NCBI RefSeq assembly: GCF_010669125.1
Contig: NZ_CP048630.1
Location: 4,336,001 to 4,400,000, forward strand
Direction: 5' to 3'
Length of the DNA stretch: 64,000 nt
Source: Ancylobacter pratisalsi
GTDB lineage: Bacteria > Pseudomonadota > Alphaproteobacteria > Rhizobiales > Xanthobacteraceae
The notes beneath the pieces were generated by a model. That model did not search any database, was not told the DNA's origin, and saw only the letters and a list, made by a program, of their open reading frames with translations. Below, piece by piece: positions 53,882 to 62,986 of this stretch (the first letter of the stretch is position 1; each line of letters begins with the position of its first letter). Both the position numbers and the translations under genes were made by a program.

Positions 53882-54718
53882 CTAGCCGTCATCCGGCTCA
53901 CGGCCGGGGATGTTCCAGTTCGGGGATGTCCAGCTGGGCAGCTTCCAAGCCGGCTTCTGCCAGCCGCTCGGGGCCGTCGCGGCCGCGGGAGGCGATGCGG
54001 GCGGCGGTGCCGGGCGCGCTGGCGCGGGTGCCGACGCCGCGGCAGCCGGCTCTTCCGCTGACGGCGGCGGCGCGAGGCGCTCGGCTCGTTTTTTCAGATA
54101 GGCCGATGTCTGATCGAGGATGATCGATTCGACCACGGGATTGGTCGGCAGCTGGGCATGGGTGACGAACTTGGCACCCGACGCCCAGGCATCGATGTTG
54201 AGCGCGCCGCGCACATTGGCAAAGCCCGGGCCGTGGATGTTGATGCAGTTCGGCACCGGGCAGGCCGGCGGCGCCGGGGCCGCGTCGATGGTGATGATGA
54301 ACGGCGCGGGCTGCCCGGCGGCGACAAGCTTGCGCGCGTAGCGCAGCGCCATATCGCCCCCCATCGAATGACCGATGATGACGTCCGGCACCAGCCCCTG
54401 CGTCTTCGTCATCAGGTGAGAATCGGTGCGGGTGCGGAAACCCTGCTGGCGCAGCGGCCGCGCCAGGGCCGAAAGCCCGATGTAGTCGCTTTCGACATAG
54501 ACGCCGAGCCCGTCCAGCAGCAGCACCAGCGGCGGAGGCGGCGCTGGTGGAACGATCGCCGGGGCCGGTGAACTGCCGTTCTGGGTGATTCTGGCTTGAG
54601 CCGTCGCGCCGCCGGTCGGAAGCGTGACTGAAAGCCCGGTCAGAATCAGCGCTGCCAGCACGGGCCGAGCCCCGAAAGGTCTGGTCAGCGGAAAAGAAGT
54701 ACGTCTCTGTCGTGTCAC
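53882..54718 (-). CDS. Exported alpha/beta hydrolase
   Basis: The 278-residue protein has an N-terminal signal peptide (PVLAALILTGLSVTLPTGGATA) and a Pro-rich stretch. The hydrolase core carries the nucleophile elbow IGHSMGGDMA, and a conserved acidic ITIDAAP strand follows. A long low-complexity Ala/Pro tail (about 215-255) precedes a Trp/Pro-rich end (SGWQKPAWKLPSWTSPNW), an unusual arrangement that might bind the envelope or a ligand. The start is GTG. It is the first chromosomal gene beyond the tRNA. Its substrate is unknown. Confidence 0.72.
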   Translation of the reverse strand: MTRQRRTSFPLTRPFGARPVLAALILTGLSVTLPTGGATAQARITQNGSSPAPAIVPPAPPPPLVLLLDGLGVYVESDYIGLSALARPLRQQGFRTRTDSHLMTKTQGLVPDVIIGHSMGGDMALRYARKLVAAGQPAPFIITIDAAPAPPACPVPNCINIHGPGFANVRGALNIDAWASGAKFVTHAQLPTNPVVESIILDQTSAYLKKRAERLAPPPSAEEPAAAASAPAPARPAPPPASPPAAATAPSGWQKPAWKLPSWTSPNWNIPGREPDDG

Positions 54719-54883
54719 CGTGTCGCCAACGCCTCGAACCCTGCCCCACGGGGCAACTGGCGCGGAGCTAAGTCCGTCGCCAAGGCATTCTCAAGGCGCA
54801 GTCGAAAGTCGTTGTCAAACTTCATCCTGCCGCGCGCCGGGTGTGGGGTTACCCCCTGCCCGGCTGTGCGTTCAGAAAACGGC

Positions 54884-55153
54884 TCAGGCCGCGTGGCGCC
54901 AGCCCGGATTATGAGGCTGCAGGCCGCACGCCGCCGACCAGGTCTTGAACGCAACCCAGGCCTCGGCCTTCTGCGGGGTCGTGCGCGCAGATTCCATCTG
55001 CGTGAGCAGCATCTCGGCATAACGACCGAGATGGTCGTGGCGCAGCGACCGGATCAGGTCGACAGCACCGTCGAGCGATGTGATCTCAATATCCTCGCTG
55101 CCGATGCGCAGCACGAGAGGGGATGTGAACGTCTCGGTGAGTGTCGTGGTCAT
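54884..55153 (-). CDS. DUF982 domain protein
   Basis: The 89-residue protein matches the DUF982 pattern common in rhizobia: LRIGSEDIEITSLDGAVDLI, then helical EMLLTQMESARTTPQKAEAW and a short end. GGAGA lies upstream of the ATG. The family role is unknown; copies are often scattered singly through rhizobial genomes, as here. Confidence 0.75.
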   Translation of the reverse strand: MTTTLTETFTSPLVLRIGSEDIEITSLDGAVDLIRSLRHDHLGRYAEMLLTQMESARTTPQKAEAWVAFKTWSAACGLQPHNPGWRHAA

Positions 55154-55693
55154 GGCGCGGAATCTCCTGTTGGCACTGGCCCTGCCGATGTTCCGTTTCT
55201 GCGGTTCGCCGCTTCTGGCGCCGAAATGACACTGTCAATGCGAATTCTGCTTTGACATGAATCACCTTACACCACGCCGATGACGCTTTGGACACACCTT
55301 TCAGTGAAATGCACTGGAAGATTGCCATGAAGAATATGGCACATCGGATATGGAATTTGGCATTCCAACGACTTGGCCAAAGCCCCGCGCGGCAATTCCA
55401 CTATTCTCGGTGGCATGCCACCACTGTACATGCCATGCGTCAGTTATTTTGGCGATGACGACACCACCCGCCCCGCTGTCCCGGTTCATGTTCTGGAATA
55501 CATTAGGGATGCGGAGCGCATAAATGACTGTAAACATAATCAATACATGATCATTTAAAAATATTTCGCATATGCGAAGCGTTATCCACCTTCCATGCTG
55601 CTTTGCAGCGCATAATACCTATTGCCTATTAGTTGATACTTCATGTTACGTTGCGCTCGGACGGCGAAAAGACCGTCCTGAGGAGGAAACGCC
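55154..55693. other. AT-rich intergenic region
   Basis: The 540-bp stretch is much lower in GC than the rest of the window (notably 55300-55600, with TTTAAAAATATTTCGCATAT). No gene is convincing; the minus-strand frame at 55301-55543 is Trp/Ser-rich and has no support. It precedes the strongly expressed-looking PDC-sensor gene (good ribosome site GAGGAGG), so it may hold its promoter and upstream activating elements, or be foreign DNA. Confidence 0.5.
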
Positions 55694-56263
55694 ATGAACA
55701 TCCGTACCCAGATCGCCGCGGTCGCCGCGGCGATGACGCTGGTGAGTGTCGCACCGAGTTTCGCGCAGGACGAGGCACCCCACGTCAAGCCGGTGACCGC
55801 CTATGTGCAGAAGAACGTCGAGCCCTGGCTCAACAATCCGGTGATCATCGCGGCCATCATCGAGTCGAACAAGAAGCATGCCCGCCTCATGCAGACCGAC
55901 ATCAACGACCTCGACGCCAAGTGGAAGGCGAAGGATCAGGCGTTGCGCGACAGCACCATGAAGAACGACGCGGCAGCGTTCCTCGTGGAGAAGAAGGACG
56001 CGTCGGGCGGCGTCATCACCGAGGCTTTCGTCATGGATAATCGCGGCCTCAACGTCGCGCAGACCGACGGAACCTCCGACATGTGGCAGGCCGACGAGGC
56101 CAAGTGGCAGAAGACCTACGGCGTCGGCCCGGGCACCATCTTCGTCGACAAGGTCGAGGAAGACGGCGGCAAGCAGATCGCCCAGGTCAGCGTCACCATT
56201 TCCGACAAGGACAAGGCGGTCGGTGCCATCACCATCGGCATCGATGTCGACAAGCTGAAGTAG
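55694..56263 (+). CDS. Periplasmic PDC-sensor domain protein
   Basis: The 189-residue protein has a signal peptide (MNIRTQIAAVAAAMTLVSVA, cut near SFAQ) and a single PDC/Cache-like domain: DINDLDAKWKAKDQALRD, then the signature FVMDNRGLNVAQTDGTSDMW, and at the end VSDKDKAVGAITIGIDV-like strands. These domains bind small ligands; here it is free in the periplasm with no membrane anchor or signaling domain attached. GAGGAGG upstream is a strong ribosome site and a good terminator follows, so it is probably monocistronic. Confidence 0.75.
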   Translation: MNIRTQIAAVAAAMTLVSVAPSFAQDEAPHVKPVTAYVQKNVEPWLNNPVIIAAIIESNKKHARLMQTDINDLDAKWKAKDQALRDSTMKNDAAAFLVEKKDASGGVITEAFVMDNRGLNVAQTDGTSDMWQADEAKWQKTYGVGPGTIFVDKVEEDGGKQIAQVSVTISDKDKAVGAITIGIDVDKLK

Positions 56264-56314
56264 GCCGGCACTCACGGTTAAGCCGACATTCGACGGTCTC
56301 TCCCGGATATCGGC

Positions 56315-56342
56315 GGGGCGGCATCAGCCGCCCCTTTTTTTT
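56315..56342 (+). terminator. Intrinsic terminator after the PDC-sensor gene
   Basis: A perfect 8-bp stem (GGGGCGGC / GCCGCCCC), ATCA loop, then eight T residues. It lies 52 bp after the stop codon and before the next gene, the standard layout of a rho-independent terminator. Confidence 0.92.
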
Positions 56343-56418
56343 GCCCGCGCGGGCCATCGACCGCAGCGAGCGCTTCGGTTAAATCTGCCGCGCCGGGCCA
56401 AGCTGAGGAGATGACGCG

Positions 56419-56748
56419 ATGTTTCTCGCCATGAACCGTTTCAAGGTCAAAAAGGGCTCGGAGGCGGATTTCGAAACCGTCTGGCGCGAGCGCGACAGCC
56501 AGCTCACCAGCGTGCCGGGCTTCGTCACCTTCAGCCTTCTTCGCGGGCCGGACCGCGAGGACCACACGCTCTATGCCTCGCACACCATCTGGAATTCCAA
56601 GGCCGATTTCGAGGCGTGGACCCGCTCCGAGGCATTCCGCGCCGCTCACCGCAATGCCGGCACCAACAAGCCGCTTTATCTCGGCCATCCCGAGGTCGAA
56701 CTGTTCGAGAGCGTGATCGAGCTGTCGATGGACGACAAGGCGGCCTGA
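56419..56748 (+). CDS. Antibiotic-biosynthesis monooxygenase (ABM) family protein
   Basis: The 109-residue protein is a ferredoxin-like ABM fold: it begins MFLAMNRFKVKKGSEADFE, then WRERDSQLTSVPGFVTFSLL and WNSKADFEAWTRSEAFRAAH. Members cleave haem (IsdG/HmoB type) or oxidize quinol-like substrates. The sequence is close to HmoB-like haem-degrading proteins in pattern, but the haem ligand cannot be assigned with certainty. It stands alone before rimO. Confidence 0.8.
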   Translation: MFLAMNRFKVKKGSEADFETVWRERDSQLTSVPGFVTFSLLRGPDREDHTLYASHTIWNSKADFEAWTRSEAFRAAHRNAGTNKPLYLGHPEVELFESVIELSMDDKAA

Positions 56749-56894
56749 CACGCCGTCGTCAGGGTCTGGCCGGCCTGCCCCGCCGCACCGCGCGGGTCAG
56801 GCGCGCGCGGCAGGATTGCGGTGGCCGTAGTTGACGGAACCGGCGCGCTCCAGTAACGCCTCGCGATCCTGAAAAAGCCGGGCTCCGACCGCAC

Positions 56895-58268
56895 ATGGCG
56901 ACTTTCGCGTCCTCCGACGCCTTCAACGACGCACGCAACGGCGCGCCGCGCATTTCCTTTGTCTCGCTCGGGTGCCCGAAGGCTCTGGTCGACAGCGAAC
57001 GCATCGTCACCAGCCTGCGCTCGGAGGGCTATGAGCTCTCGCGCCGCCATGAGGGCGCCGACCTCGTCATCGTCAACACTTGCGGCTTTCTCGACAGCGC
57101 CAAGGCCGAAAGCCTCGCCGCCATCGGCGATGCGCTCAAGGAAAACGGCAAGGTGATCGTCACCGGCTGCATGGGCGCGGAGCCGGAGCAGATCCGCGCC
57201 GTGCATCCCGGCGTGCTCGCCGTCACCGGCCCGCAGCAATATGAAAGCGTTCTTGCCGCCGTTCATCAGGCGGTCCCGCCGCAGCACGATCCGTTTGTGG
57301 ATCTGGTGCCCCCGCAGGGCATCAAGCTCACGCCGCGACACTACGCTTACCTCAAGATTTCAGAGGGTTGCAACAATCGGTGCACCTTCTGCATCATCCC
57401 CAAGCTGCGCGGCGACCTGGTCAGTCGCCCGGCGGCGGATGTGCTGCGCGAGGCAGAGAAGCTGGTCGCGGCCGGGGTCAAGGAGCTGCTCGTCATCTCC
57501 CAGGACACCTCGGCCTATGGCGTCGACACGAAATACGCGCCGAGCCTGTGGAAGGACGGCCAGGGCCATGAGCGGGAGGTGCGCACGCGCTTTCTCGACC
57601 TCGCCCGCGAACTGGGCACCCTCGGCGCCTGGGTTCGCCTGCACTATGTCTACCCCTATCCCCATGTCGACGAGGTCATCGGGCTGATGTCGGACGGGGT
57701 GGTGCTGCCCTATCTCGACATTCCGTTCCAGCACGCCTCACCCAGCGTCCTGAAGCGCATGAAGCGCCCGGCGGCGCAGGAGAAGACCCTCGCCCGCATC
57801 CAGGCGTGGCGGGCCGCCTGCCCGGATCTCACCCTGCGTTCCACCTTCATCGTCGGCTTCCCCGGCGAGACCGAGGCGGAATTCCAGGAACTGATCGACT
57901 TCCTCGACGAGGCTGAACTCGATCGCGTGGGCTGCTTCAAATATGAGCCGGTCGCCGGCGCCCCCGCCAATGAGCTGGGCGCCGCGATTGCGGAAGAGGT
58001 GAAGCAGGAGCGCTGGGAACGCTTCATGGCCGTGCAGCAGCGCGTCAGCGCCCGCCGGCTCAAGCGCAAGGTCGGCACCCGCCAGCAGGTGATCATCGAT
58101 TCCGTCGGCCCGACCGTCGCCGTGGGGCGCACCAAGGCCGATGCTCCGGAAATCGACGGCGTGGTCCATGTCGCCTCGCGCCGGCCGCTGCGGGTTGGCG
58201 AGATCGCCACCGTCAAGATCGAGCGTGCCGACGCGTACGATCTTCACGGCATGGCGGTGGGCTTCTGA
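56895..58268 (+). CDS. rimO: Ribosomal protein S12 methylthiotransferase
   Basis: RimO is a radical-SAM enzyme that adds a methylthio group to an Asp of ribosomal protein S12. The 457-residue protein has the UPF0004 domain ([16 protein letters not shown], then [10 protein letters not shown] and TGCMGAE, giving the three Cys of the auxiliary cluster). The radical-SAM motif [14 protein letters not shown] lies at about 156-170, followed by its partner strands. The C-terminal TRAM domain (about 390-455) completes it. The length is normal. Its 3' end overlaps the convergent DUF4239-like gene by 25 bp. Confidence 0.96.
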   Translation: MATFASSDAFNDARNGAPRISFVSLGCPKALVDSERIVTSLRSEGYELSRRHEGADLVIVNTCGFLDSAKAESLAAIGDALKENGKVIVTGCMGAEPEQIRAVHPGVLAVTGPQQYESVLAAVHQAVPPQHDPFVDLVPPQGIKLTPRHYAYLKISEGCNNRCTFCIIPKLRGDLVSRPAADVLREAEKLVAAGVKELLVISQDTSAYGVDTKYAPSLWKDGQGHEREVRTRFLDLARELGTLGAWVRLHYVYPYPHVDEVIGLMSDGVVLPYLDIPFQHASPSVLKRMKRPAAQEKTLARIQAWRAACPDLTLRSTFIVGFPGETEAEFQELIDFLDEAELDRVGCFKYEPVAGAPANELGAAIAEEVKQERWERFMAVQQRVSARRLKRKVGTRQQVIIDSVGPTVAVGRTKADAPEIDGVVHVASRRPLRVGEIATVKIERADAYDLHGMAVGF

Positions 58269-59083
58269 ACCGCTGGCCCCAAGTCGCGCACTGGCTCCGT
58301 GTCGCGCAATGGTGCTTCCGGTAGGCTCAGAATACGCTGCAGCTCCTCGGCGGGGATAATGCTCTCATCCACCGTCGGCCAGGCGAGCGTGGCCGTGTAG
58401 GCCAGCGTCACCGAGAACGCCAGGGAGAAGGTCAGAAGGCTCACGATGAGCTGTTGCCGTCTGCCGATATGGAGAGCCGCCAGCCCGATCTGCGACAGGA
58501 TACCGAGCAGCACGACCACGAAGCCGCGGTGCGGGGCAAGATCGGCGTGGAGAATGAAGTAGCGGTCGGTGCGCAGCCGCCGCAGCTCCGCCTTTCCGGC
58601 CATCAGGGCCGATCGGATGTGCGGGGCGGCGGCGCCCTGCGCCTCGGCCTGTGCGATGGCGACGACCACGCTGTCCATCGCGGCGACCACGACGGGCGCC
58701 GGTTCGACCCAGCCCTGGTTCCATTCATTGGCCGACAGGTTCCGGGCATAGGTGCGCAGCGCATCGTCGACGCCCTGGCAGGGCTGCCCGCACACGCCCG
58801 TCAGATCGAGCATGGCGTCGATGCTCTGGGCCTCTTCCAGAACGGTCTGGGCGTAATGGGTTTCCCGGTTCCAGATGTCGCCGATCATGAAGGCGAGAAA
58901 CAGCGAGAACGGCAGTGTCAGCGCACCGAGATAGGTGGGCGAGAATAACTTCGGATCCAGCCAGGCAATCATGGACGGGCGCATCGCCACGTAATAGGCG
59001 ATGCCGCCCGTCAGCAGCGGGCCAAGGAAGACGAGGCTGACGAACAGCCAGAACTCGTCGACAACCAGCTGCGTCCAGGTCAT
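58244..59083 (-). CDS. DUF4239-like membrane protein
   Basis: The 279-residue protein has two hydrophobic segments at the start ([20 protein letters not shown] and [19 protein letters not shown]). A soluble helical middle follows with [12 protein letters not shown], then two more segments at about 185-240 ([36 protein letters not shown]). This 2+2 topology is typical of the bestrophin-like DUF4239 family, whose role is unknown. The 3' end overlaps rimO by 25 bp on the opposite strand. Confidence 0.6.
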   Translation of the reverse strand: MTWTQLVVDEFWLFVSLVFLGPLLTGGIAYYVAMRPSMIAWLDPKLFSPTYLGALTLPFSLFLAFMIGDIWNRETHYAQTVLEEAQSIDAMLDLTGVCGQPCQGVDDALRTYARNLSANEWNQGWVEPAPVVVAAMDSVVVAIAQAEAQGAAAPHIRSALMAGKAELRRLRTDRYFILHADLAPHRGFVVVLLGILSQIGLAALHIGRRQQLIVSLLTFSLAFSVTLAYTATLAWPTVDESIIPAEELQRILSLPEAPLRDTEPVRDLGPAVQKPTAMP

Positions 59084-59098
59084 GGCTCCCGTGCTTCC

Positions 59099-60322
59099 TC
59101 AGGGCGTGAGAAGGTCGCGCAGCGTGGCTTCGATCACCTTGGTGGCGGCCTGCAGGTCCGAGATGCGCACATGCTCGTCGGCGGCATGGGCATTGGCTTC
59201 AAGGATCGAGCGCGGCCCCGCGCCGTACAGAATGGTCGGCACACCGGCCGCCGTGTAGTGCCGAGCATCGGTGTAGAGCGGCACCGCGGTCGCGGGCGGC
59301 ACTTCGCCCAGCACGTCCGCGGCATGCTTCTGCACGATCTCCACCAGCTTCTCGGTGCCGGGAAGCGTGCGCAGCGGCTCGGCGAGGATGATCCGGCGGC
59401 ATTCGATCTCGATGCCGGGCCGGCCCTCGACCGAGGCCTCGATCAGCTTCGTCAGCTCCTGCTCGACGGTGACGCCGTCTTCCTCCGGCGTCAGCCGGCG
59501 GTCGATGCGCATGGCGATGCGGTCGGGCACGACGTTGGTGTTGATGCCGCCCGAGATCAGCCCCACCGTGATCTTCGGCGAGCCGATGCCCGGCGTTGCG
59601 CTGGTGATGCCGTAGAGCCGGCGACGCTCGGCATAGATCGCGTCGAGAATGTGCGAGGCCGCTTCCAGCGCGTCGGCGCCGGTTTCGGGCATGGCGGCGT
59701 GGGCCTGCTTGCCGCGCACCAGCACCTCCAGGTGTAGGCAGCCATTATGCGCGATGACGACGGCATAGGAGAAGCCGGCGGAAATCGCGTAGTCCGGCTT
59801 GGTGAACTCGTGCTCGATCAGCCATTTCGGGCCCAGGAAGCCGCCGGCCTCCTCGTCATAGGTGAAATGCAGCTCCACCGTGCCATTGAGCCCCTCAGGG
59901 CGCGCCTTCAGCGCAAGCAGGGCAAAGGCGTAGGTGGCGAAGTCCGACTTGGAGACGGCTGCGCCGCGCCCGTAGATCGCCCCGCCCTTTTCCTCGGCCC
60001 CATAAGGATCGAACGTCCAGCCCTGGCCGGGCGGCACCACGTCGCCATGGGCGTTGAGCGCGATGGTGGGGCCCTCGCCGCTGCCGAAGCGCTCCCGGAT
60101 GACGAGATTGACCACCGACTTCATGCCGTAGGCCTTCACGAAGGGCTCGGGCACCGCGTGATGCTCGACCTTGAAACCGAGTTCCTCCAGCAGGCGACCG
60201 GCGATTTCCGCGTGGGGGGCGCAGTCGCCGGGCGGGTTGTCGCTCGGCACCCGCACAAGTGCCTTGAGGAATTCGACCTCGCGGGCCAGAAGCTGCGCGC
60301 TGTCGTCGTCGGGGAGGGTCAC
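59099..60322 (-). CDS. M20 family metallopeptidase (ArgE/DapE type)
   Basis: This 407-residue dimeric zinc hydrolase belongs to the ArgE/DapE/ACY1 clan. The first zinc ligand is in IALNAHGDVVPPG, a bridging Asp is in the segment that follows, the general base is near the TYDEEAGGF box, and a later ligand is in PLYTDARHY. The start is GTG, overlapping the upstream stop by 4 bp (GTGA). Its partner is the allantoate-type hydrolase upstream, so it probably cleaves an amide from a ureide or peptide-like substrate of the same pathway. Confidence 0.88.
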   Translation of the reverse strand: MTLPDDDSAQLLAREVEFLKALVRVPSDNPPGDCAPHAEIAGRLLEELGFKVEHHAVPEPFVKAYGMKSVVNLVIRERFGSGEGPTIALNAHGDVVPPGQGWTFDPYGAEEKGGAIYGRGAAVSKSDFATYAFALLALKARPEGLNGTVELHFTYDEEAGGFLGPKWLIEHEFTKPDYAISAGFSYAVVIAHNGCLHLEVLVRGKQAHAAMPETGADALEAASHILDAIYAERRRLYGITSATPGIGSPKITVGLISGGINTNVVPDRIAMRIDRRLTPEEDGVTVEQELTKLIEASVEGRPGIEIECRRIILAEPLRTLPGTEKLVEIVQKHAADVLGEVPPATAVPLYTDARHYTAAGVPTILYGAGPRSILEANAHAADEHVRISDLQAATKVIEATLRDLLTP

Positions 60323-61599
60323 GTCTCTGCTCCGGTGGTATTATTTTCCAGATGCGGAAGGTTGAAGCGTTCGATGAACCGCACGAGCGCCGCCGCCGCA
60401 AGCCCCATGTCCAGGGGTGCGGCGAATTCCGCGGGATTATGGCTGATGCCGCCCCGGCAGCGCACGAAAAGCATGCCGATCGGACACAGCTTGGACATCG
60501 CCTGCCCATCATGACCCGCCCCCGAGGGCATCGCCACCGCGCGCCGGTCGACGTCGGTAATCGAGCGGCGCAGCCGAAGCTGCAGGTCCGGGTAGCAGGG
60601 AACGGTCGCCACCTCGTGGAAGGCGGAGATCACGACGCTGAGCTGGCGCTGGGCGGCGATGCGGTGCGCCTCGCGCTCGAAACGGGTCAGCGCGTCGCGT
60701 CGCGAGGTGTCGGAACCCGAGCGCAGGTCCACGGTGAACACCACGCGCGAAGGGATGACGTTGACCGAGCCGGGATCGATGTGCATCCGTCCGACGGTCG
60801 CGACCATGCCGTGGCGGTCCGCCTTGGCGATGCGCTCCACCGCCAGCGCCATTTCGGCCGCGCCCAGCAGCGCGTCGTGGCGCATGCGCATCGGCACGGT
60901 GCCGGCATGGCCGGCCTCGCCGGTCACGGTCACCGAGAGCCGCGACGCGCCGGCGATCGCGGTCACCACGCCCAGCGGCTCGTTTTCCGCCTCCAGCACC
61001 GGCCCCTGCTCGATATGGGCCTCGACATAGGCGATCACCTTGTCGGGGTCGTAGGCGGCGGCGGGAATGTCGTCGGGATTCTTGCCATAGGCGATCAGCG
61101 CGTCGCGGTAGCTGATGCCGTCGGCGTCGCGCATTGTCAGGTTGGCGGGCGAAAAGATGCCGGCCACGGCGGCCGATGCCGACAGCGTGGTGGGAAAGCG
61201 CGTGCCTTCCTCATCGCCGAAGGCCAGCACGTCGATGCCATAAGGACGGCTGAGGCCGACGCGTGTCACCGCCTCCAGCGCCAGTATGGCGAGGATCACG
61301 CCCATGCAGCCGTCATATTTGCCAGCTTCGGCGACGGTGTCGATGTGGGAGCCGATGAGCAGGCGCGGCGCTTCCTCGCCGGCGGGGTGCCAGTGGCCCC
61401 GCACCGTCCCGAGCGCGTCCTCGGTCACGTCGAGCCCGGCCTCGCGCATCCAGCGGCCGACGAGGTCGGCGGCGCGGCGATGTTCCGGCGTCAGGAAGAA
61501 GCGGGTAAGCGTGTCGGGCGACTGTGAGATCGCACCGAGTTCCTCGATCATCGCCGCCGCGCGCTCACCCAGCGCGGCAATGTCCAGCGGAATGCTCAT
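60319..61599 (-). CDS. Zn-dependent amidohydrolase (allantoate/carbamoylase type, M20)
   Basis: The 426-residue protein is of the AllC/hydantoin-utilization (N-carbamoyl amino acid hydrolase) family. IGSHIDTVAEAGKYDG carries a metal His and Asp, FGDEEGTRFP is the catalytic box, AHIEQGPVLE the dimer-interface segment, and GAGHDGQAM the substrate-binding loop. The frame opens upstream at 61671, but ATG 61599 (MSIPLDIAAL) is where family members begin. Its location beside the BMP-type importer suggests that the substrate is imported as a purine breakdown product or ureide. Allantoate cannot be separated from a carbamoyl amino acid by sequence alone. Confidence 0.87.
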   Translation of the reverse strand: MSIPLDIAALGERAAAMIEELGAISQSPDTLTRFFLTPEHRRAADLVGRWMREAGLDVTEDALGTVRGHWHPAGEEAPRLLIGSHIDTVAEAGKYDGCMGVILAILALEAVTRVGLSRPYGIDVLAFGDEEGTRFPTTLSASAAVAGIFSPANLTMRDADGISYRDALIAYGKNPDDIPAAAYDPDKVIAYVEAHIEQGPVLEAENEPLGVVTAIAGASRLSVTVTGEAGHAGTVPMRMRHDALLGAAEMALAVERIAKADRHGMVATVGRMHIDPGSVNVIPSRVVFTVDLRSGSDTSRRDALTRFEREAHRIAAQRQLSVVISAFHEVATVPCYPDLQLRLRRSITDVDRRAVAMPSGAGHDGQAMSKLCPIGMLFVRCRGGISHNPAEFAAPLDMGLAAAALVRFIERFNLPHLENNTTGAET

Positions 61600-61784
61600 G
61601 GTGTCGATGCCGCGCCTCCGGGCAGGGCCAGCGGTCGATCCGCGCAGCTCCGCCCTGTTGCGCAATCGCATATGAACGGCATTTTGGCAACGCGGCCGGT
61701 CGCGCCGCGGACGCGAGCCGTGCGCCTGAAGAGGTCGGCGGGCCGCCGCACGTGGCGCCCCGCCCTACCCTGAGACGTGGGCGC

Positions 61785-62870
61785 CTACTTGCCCGGCACC
61801 GCGTCGTCGATGCCCTTCACGTACCAGTTCATCGAGAGGATATCCTTGTCCGGGAGCACCTCGCCTTCCTTGACCACAAGTTCGCTGGCCTGGTTGTAGA
61901 TCGGGCCCTTGAAGGGGTTGAGCGCGCCGGACTTGATCTGGGCTTCGGTCGCTTCGGCCATCGCCTTCACATCGTCGGGCATGTTGGTGTAGGGCGCCAT
62001 CACGACCTCGCCGTCGCCCATGCCGGACCAGGTGTCGGTCGACTTCCAGGTGCCGTCCATCACTTCCTTGACGCGCTCGATGTAGTAGGGCGCCCAGTTG
62101 TCGACGATGGAGGTGAGCTGCGCGTGCGGGCCGAACTGGATCATGTCGGAGGCCTGGCCGAACGCCTTCATGCCGCGCTGTTCGGCGGCCTGCATGGCGG
62201 CCGGGCTGTCGGTGTGCTGGGTGATGATGTCGGCGCCCTGGTCGATCAGCGCCTTGGCGGCGTCGGCTTCCTTGGCGGGGTCGAACCAGGAGTTCACCCA
62301 CACGATCTTGATCTTCATGTCCGGGTTCACGGACTGCGCGCCGAGCATCACCGAGTTGATGCCGGAGATCACTTCCGGGATCGGGAACGACGCGATGTAG
62401 CCGATGGTGCCGGTCTTCGACATCTTGGCGGCGATCTGGCCCAGGATATAGCGGCCCTCGTGGAACTTCGAGTTGTAGGTCGCCACGTTCTTGGCCTGCT
62501 TGAAGCCGGTGGCGTGCTCGAAGAAGACCTTGGGATGGCGCTTTGCCACCTTCAGCGTCGGTTCCATGTAGCCGAAGGAGGTGGTGAAGATGATGTTGTT
62601 GCCGGCACGGGCGAGCTGCTCGATCACGCGCTCGGCGTCGGGGCCTTCGGGCACGCTCTCGACATAGGTGGTCTCGACCTTGTCGCCGAATTCCTTCTCC
62701 ACCGCCTTGCGGCCCTGGTCGTGCTGGTAGGTCCAGCCGAAATCGCCCACCGGACCAATATAGACCCAGGCCGCCTTCACCTTGTCGGCGGCATGGGCCG
62801 GCACGCCACCCAGTCCGGCGAGGGTGACCCCCGCGGCAAGGGCCAGCACCGTTGACAACATCTTCCGCAT
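61785..62870 (-). CDS. BMP family ABC transporter substrate-binding protein
   Basis: The 361-residue protein has a signal peptide (MRKMLSTVLALAAGVTLAGL, cut after PAHA). Its mature part has the basic-membrane-protein layout: VYIGPVGDFGWTYQHDQGRK, an IIFTTSFGYMEP strand, and a conserved GADIITQHTDSPA loop. In known systems these bind nucleosides or purines. ATG 62870 is ten bases after GGAG; the long frame upstream (to 63191) runs into the permease gene and is rejected. It is followed by the hydrolases and preceded by permease genes on the same strand. Confidence 0.93.
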   Translation of the reverse strand: MRKMLSTVLALAAGVTLAGLGGVPAHAADKVKAAWVYIGPVGDFGWTYQHDQGRKAVEKEFGDKVETTYVESVPEGPDAERVIEQLARAGNNIIFTTSFGYMEPTLKVAKRHPKVFFEHATGFKQAKNVATYNSKFHEGRYILGQIAAKMSKTGTIGYIASFPIPEVISGINSVMLGAQSVNPDMKIKIVWVNSWFDPAKEADAAKALIDQGADIITQHTDSPAAMQAAEQRGMKAFGQASDMIQFGPHAQLTSIVDNWAPYYIERVKEVMDGTWKSTDTWSGMGDGEVVMAPYTNMPDDVKAMAEATEAQIKSGALNPFKGPIYNQASELVVKEGEVLPDKDILSMNWYVKGIDDAVPGK

Positions 62871-62986
62871 GAACGTCTCCGCTCTCGTCCTTCGCGGCCA
62901 CGTGATGACCGCCCCTACCTGGCCGCGGTCGTAGGGGCTGGGGCCGCGCGTGGCGGCCGGGATGCAGTGGGCCAGGCCCGCCTGGG

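Noticed and set aside
53496..53885. Open frame running through the tRNA-Ser gene (WRKRWDSNPRT type)
   Set aside because: It is the antisense of a clear tRNA; such frames are commonly mis-annotated as proteins. It is only useful as evidence for the attachment-site reading frame.
60352..61527. 391-residue plus-strand frame opposite the M20 hydrolase
   Set aside because: It is rich in His, Arg, Gly and Asp, as expected for antisense of a high-GC gene; the minus-strand protein has all M20 motifs.
61524..62855. 443-residue plus-strand frame opposite the BMP binding protein
   Set aside because: It is an antisense shadow with no family similarity; the minus-strand gene has signal peptide and BMP motifs.
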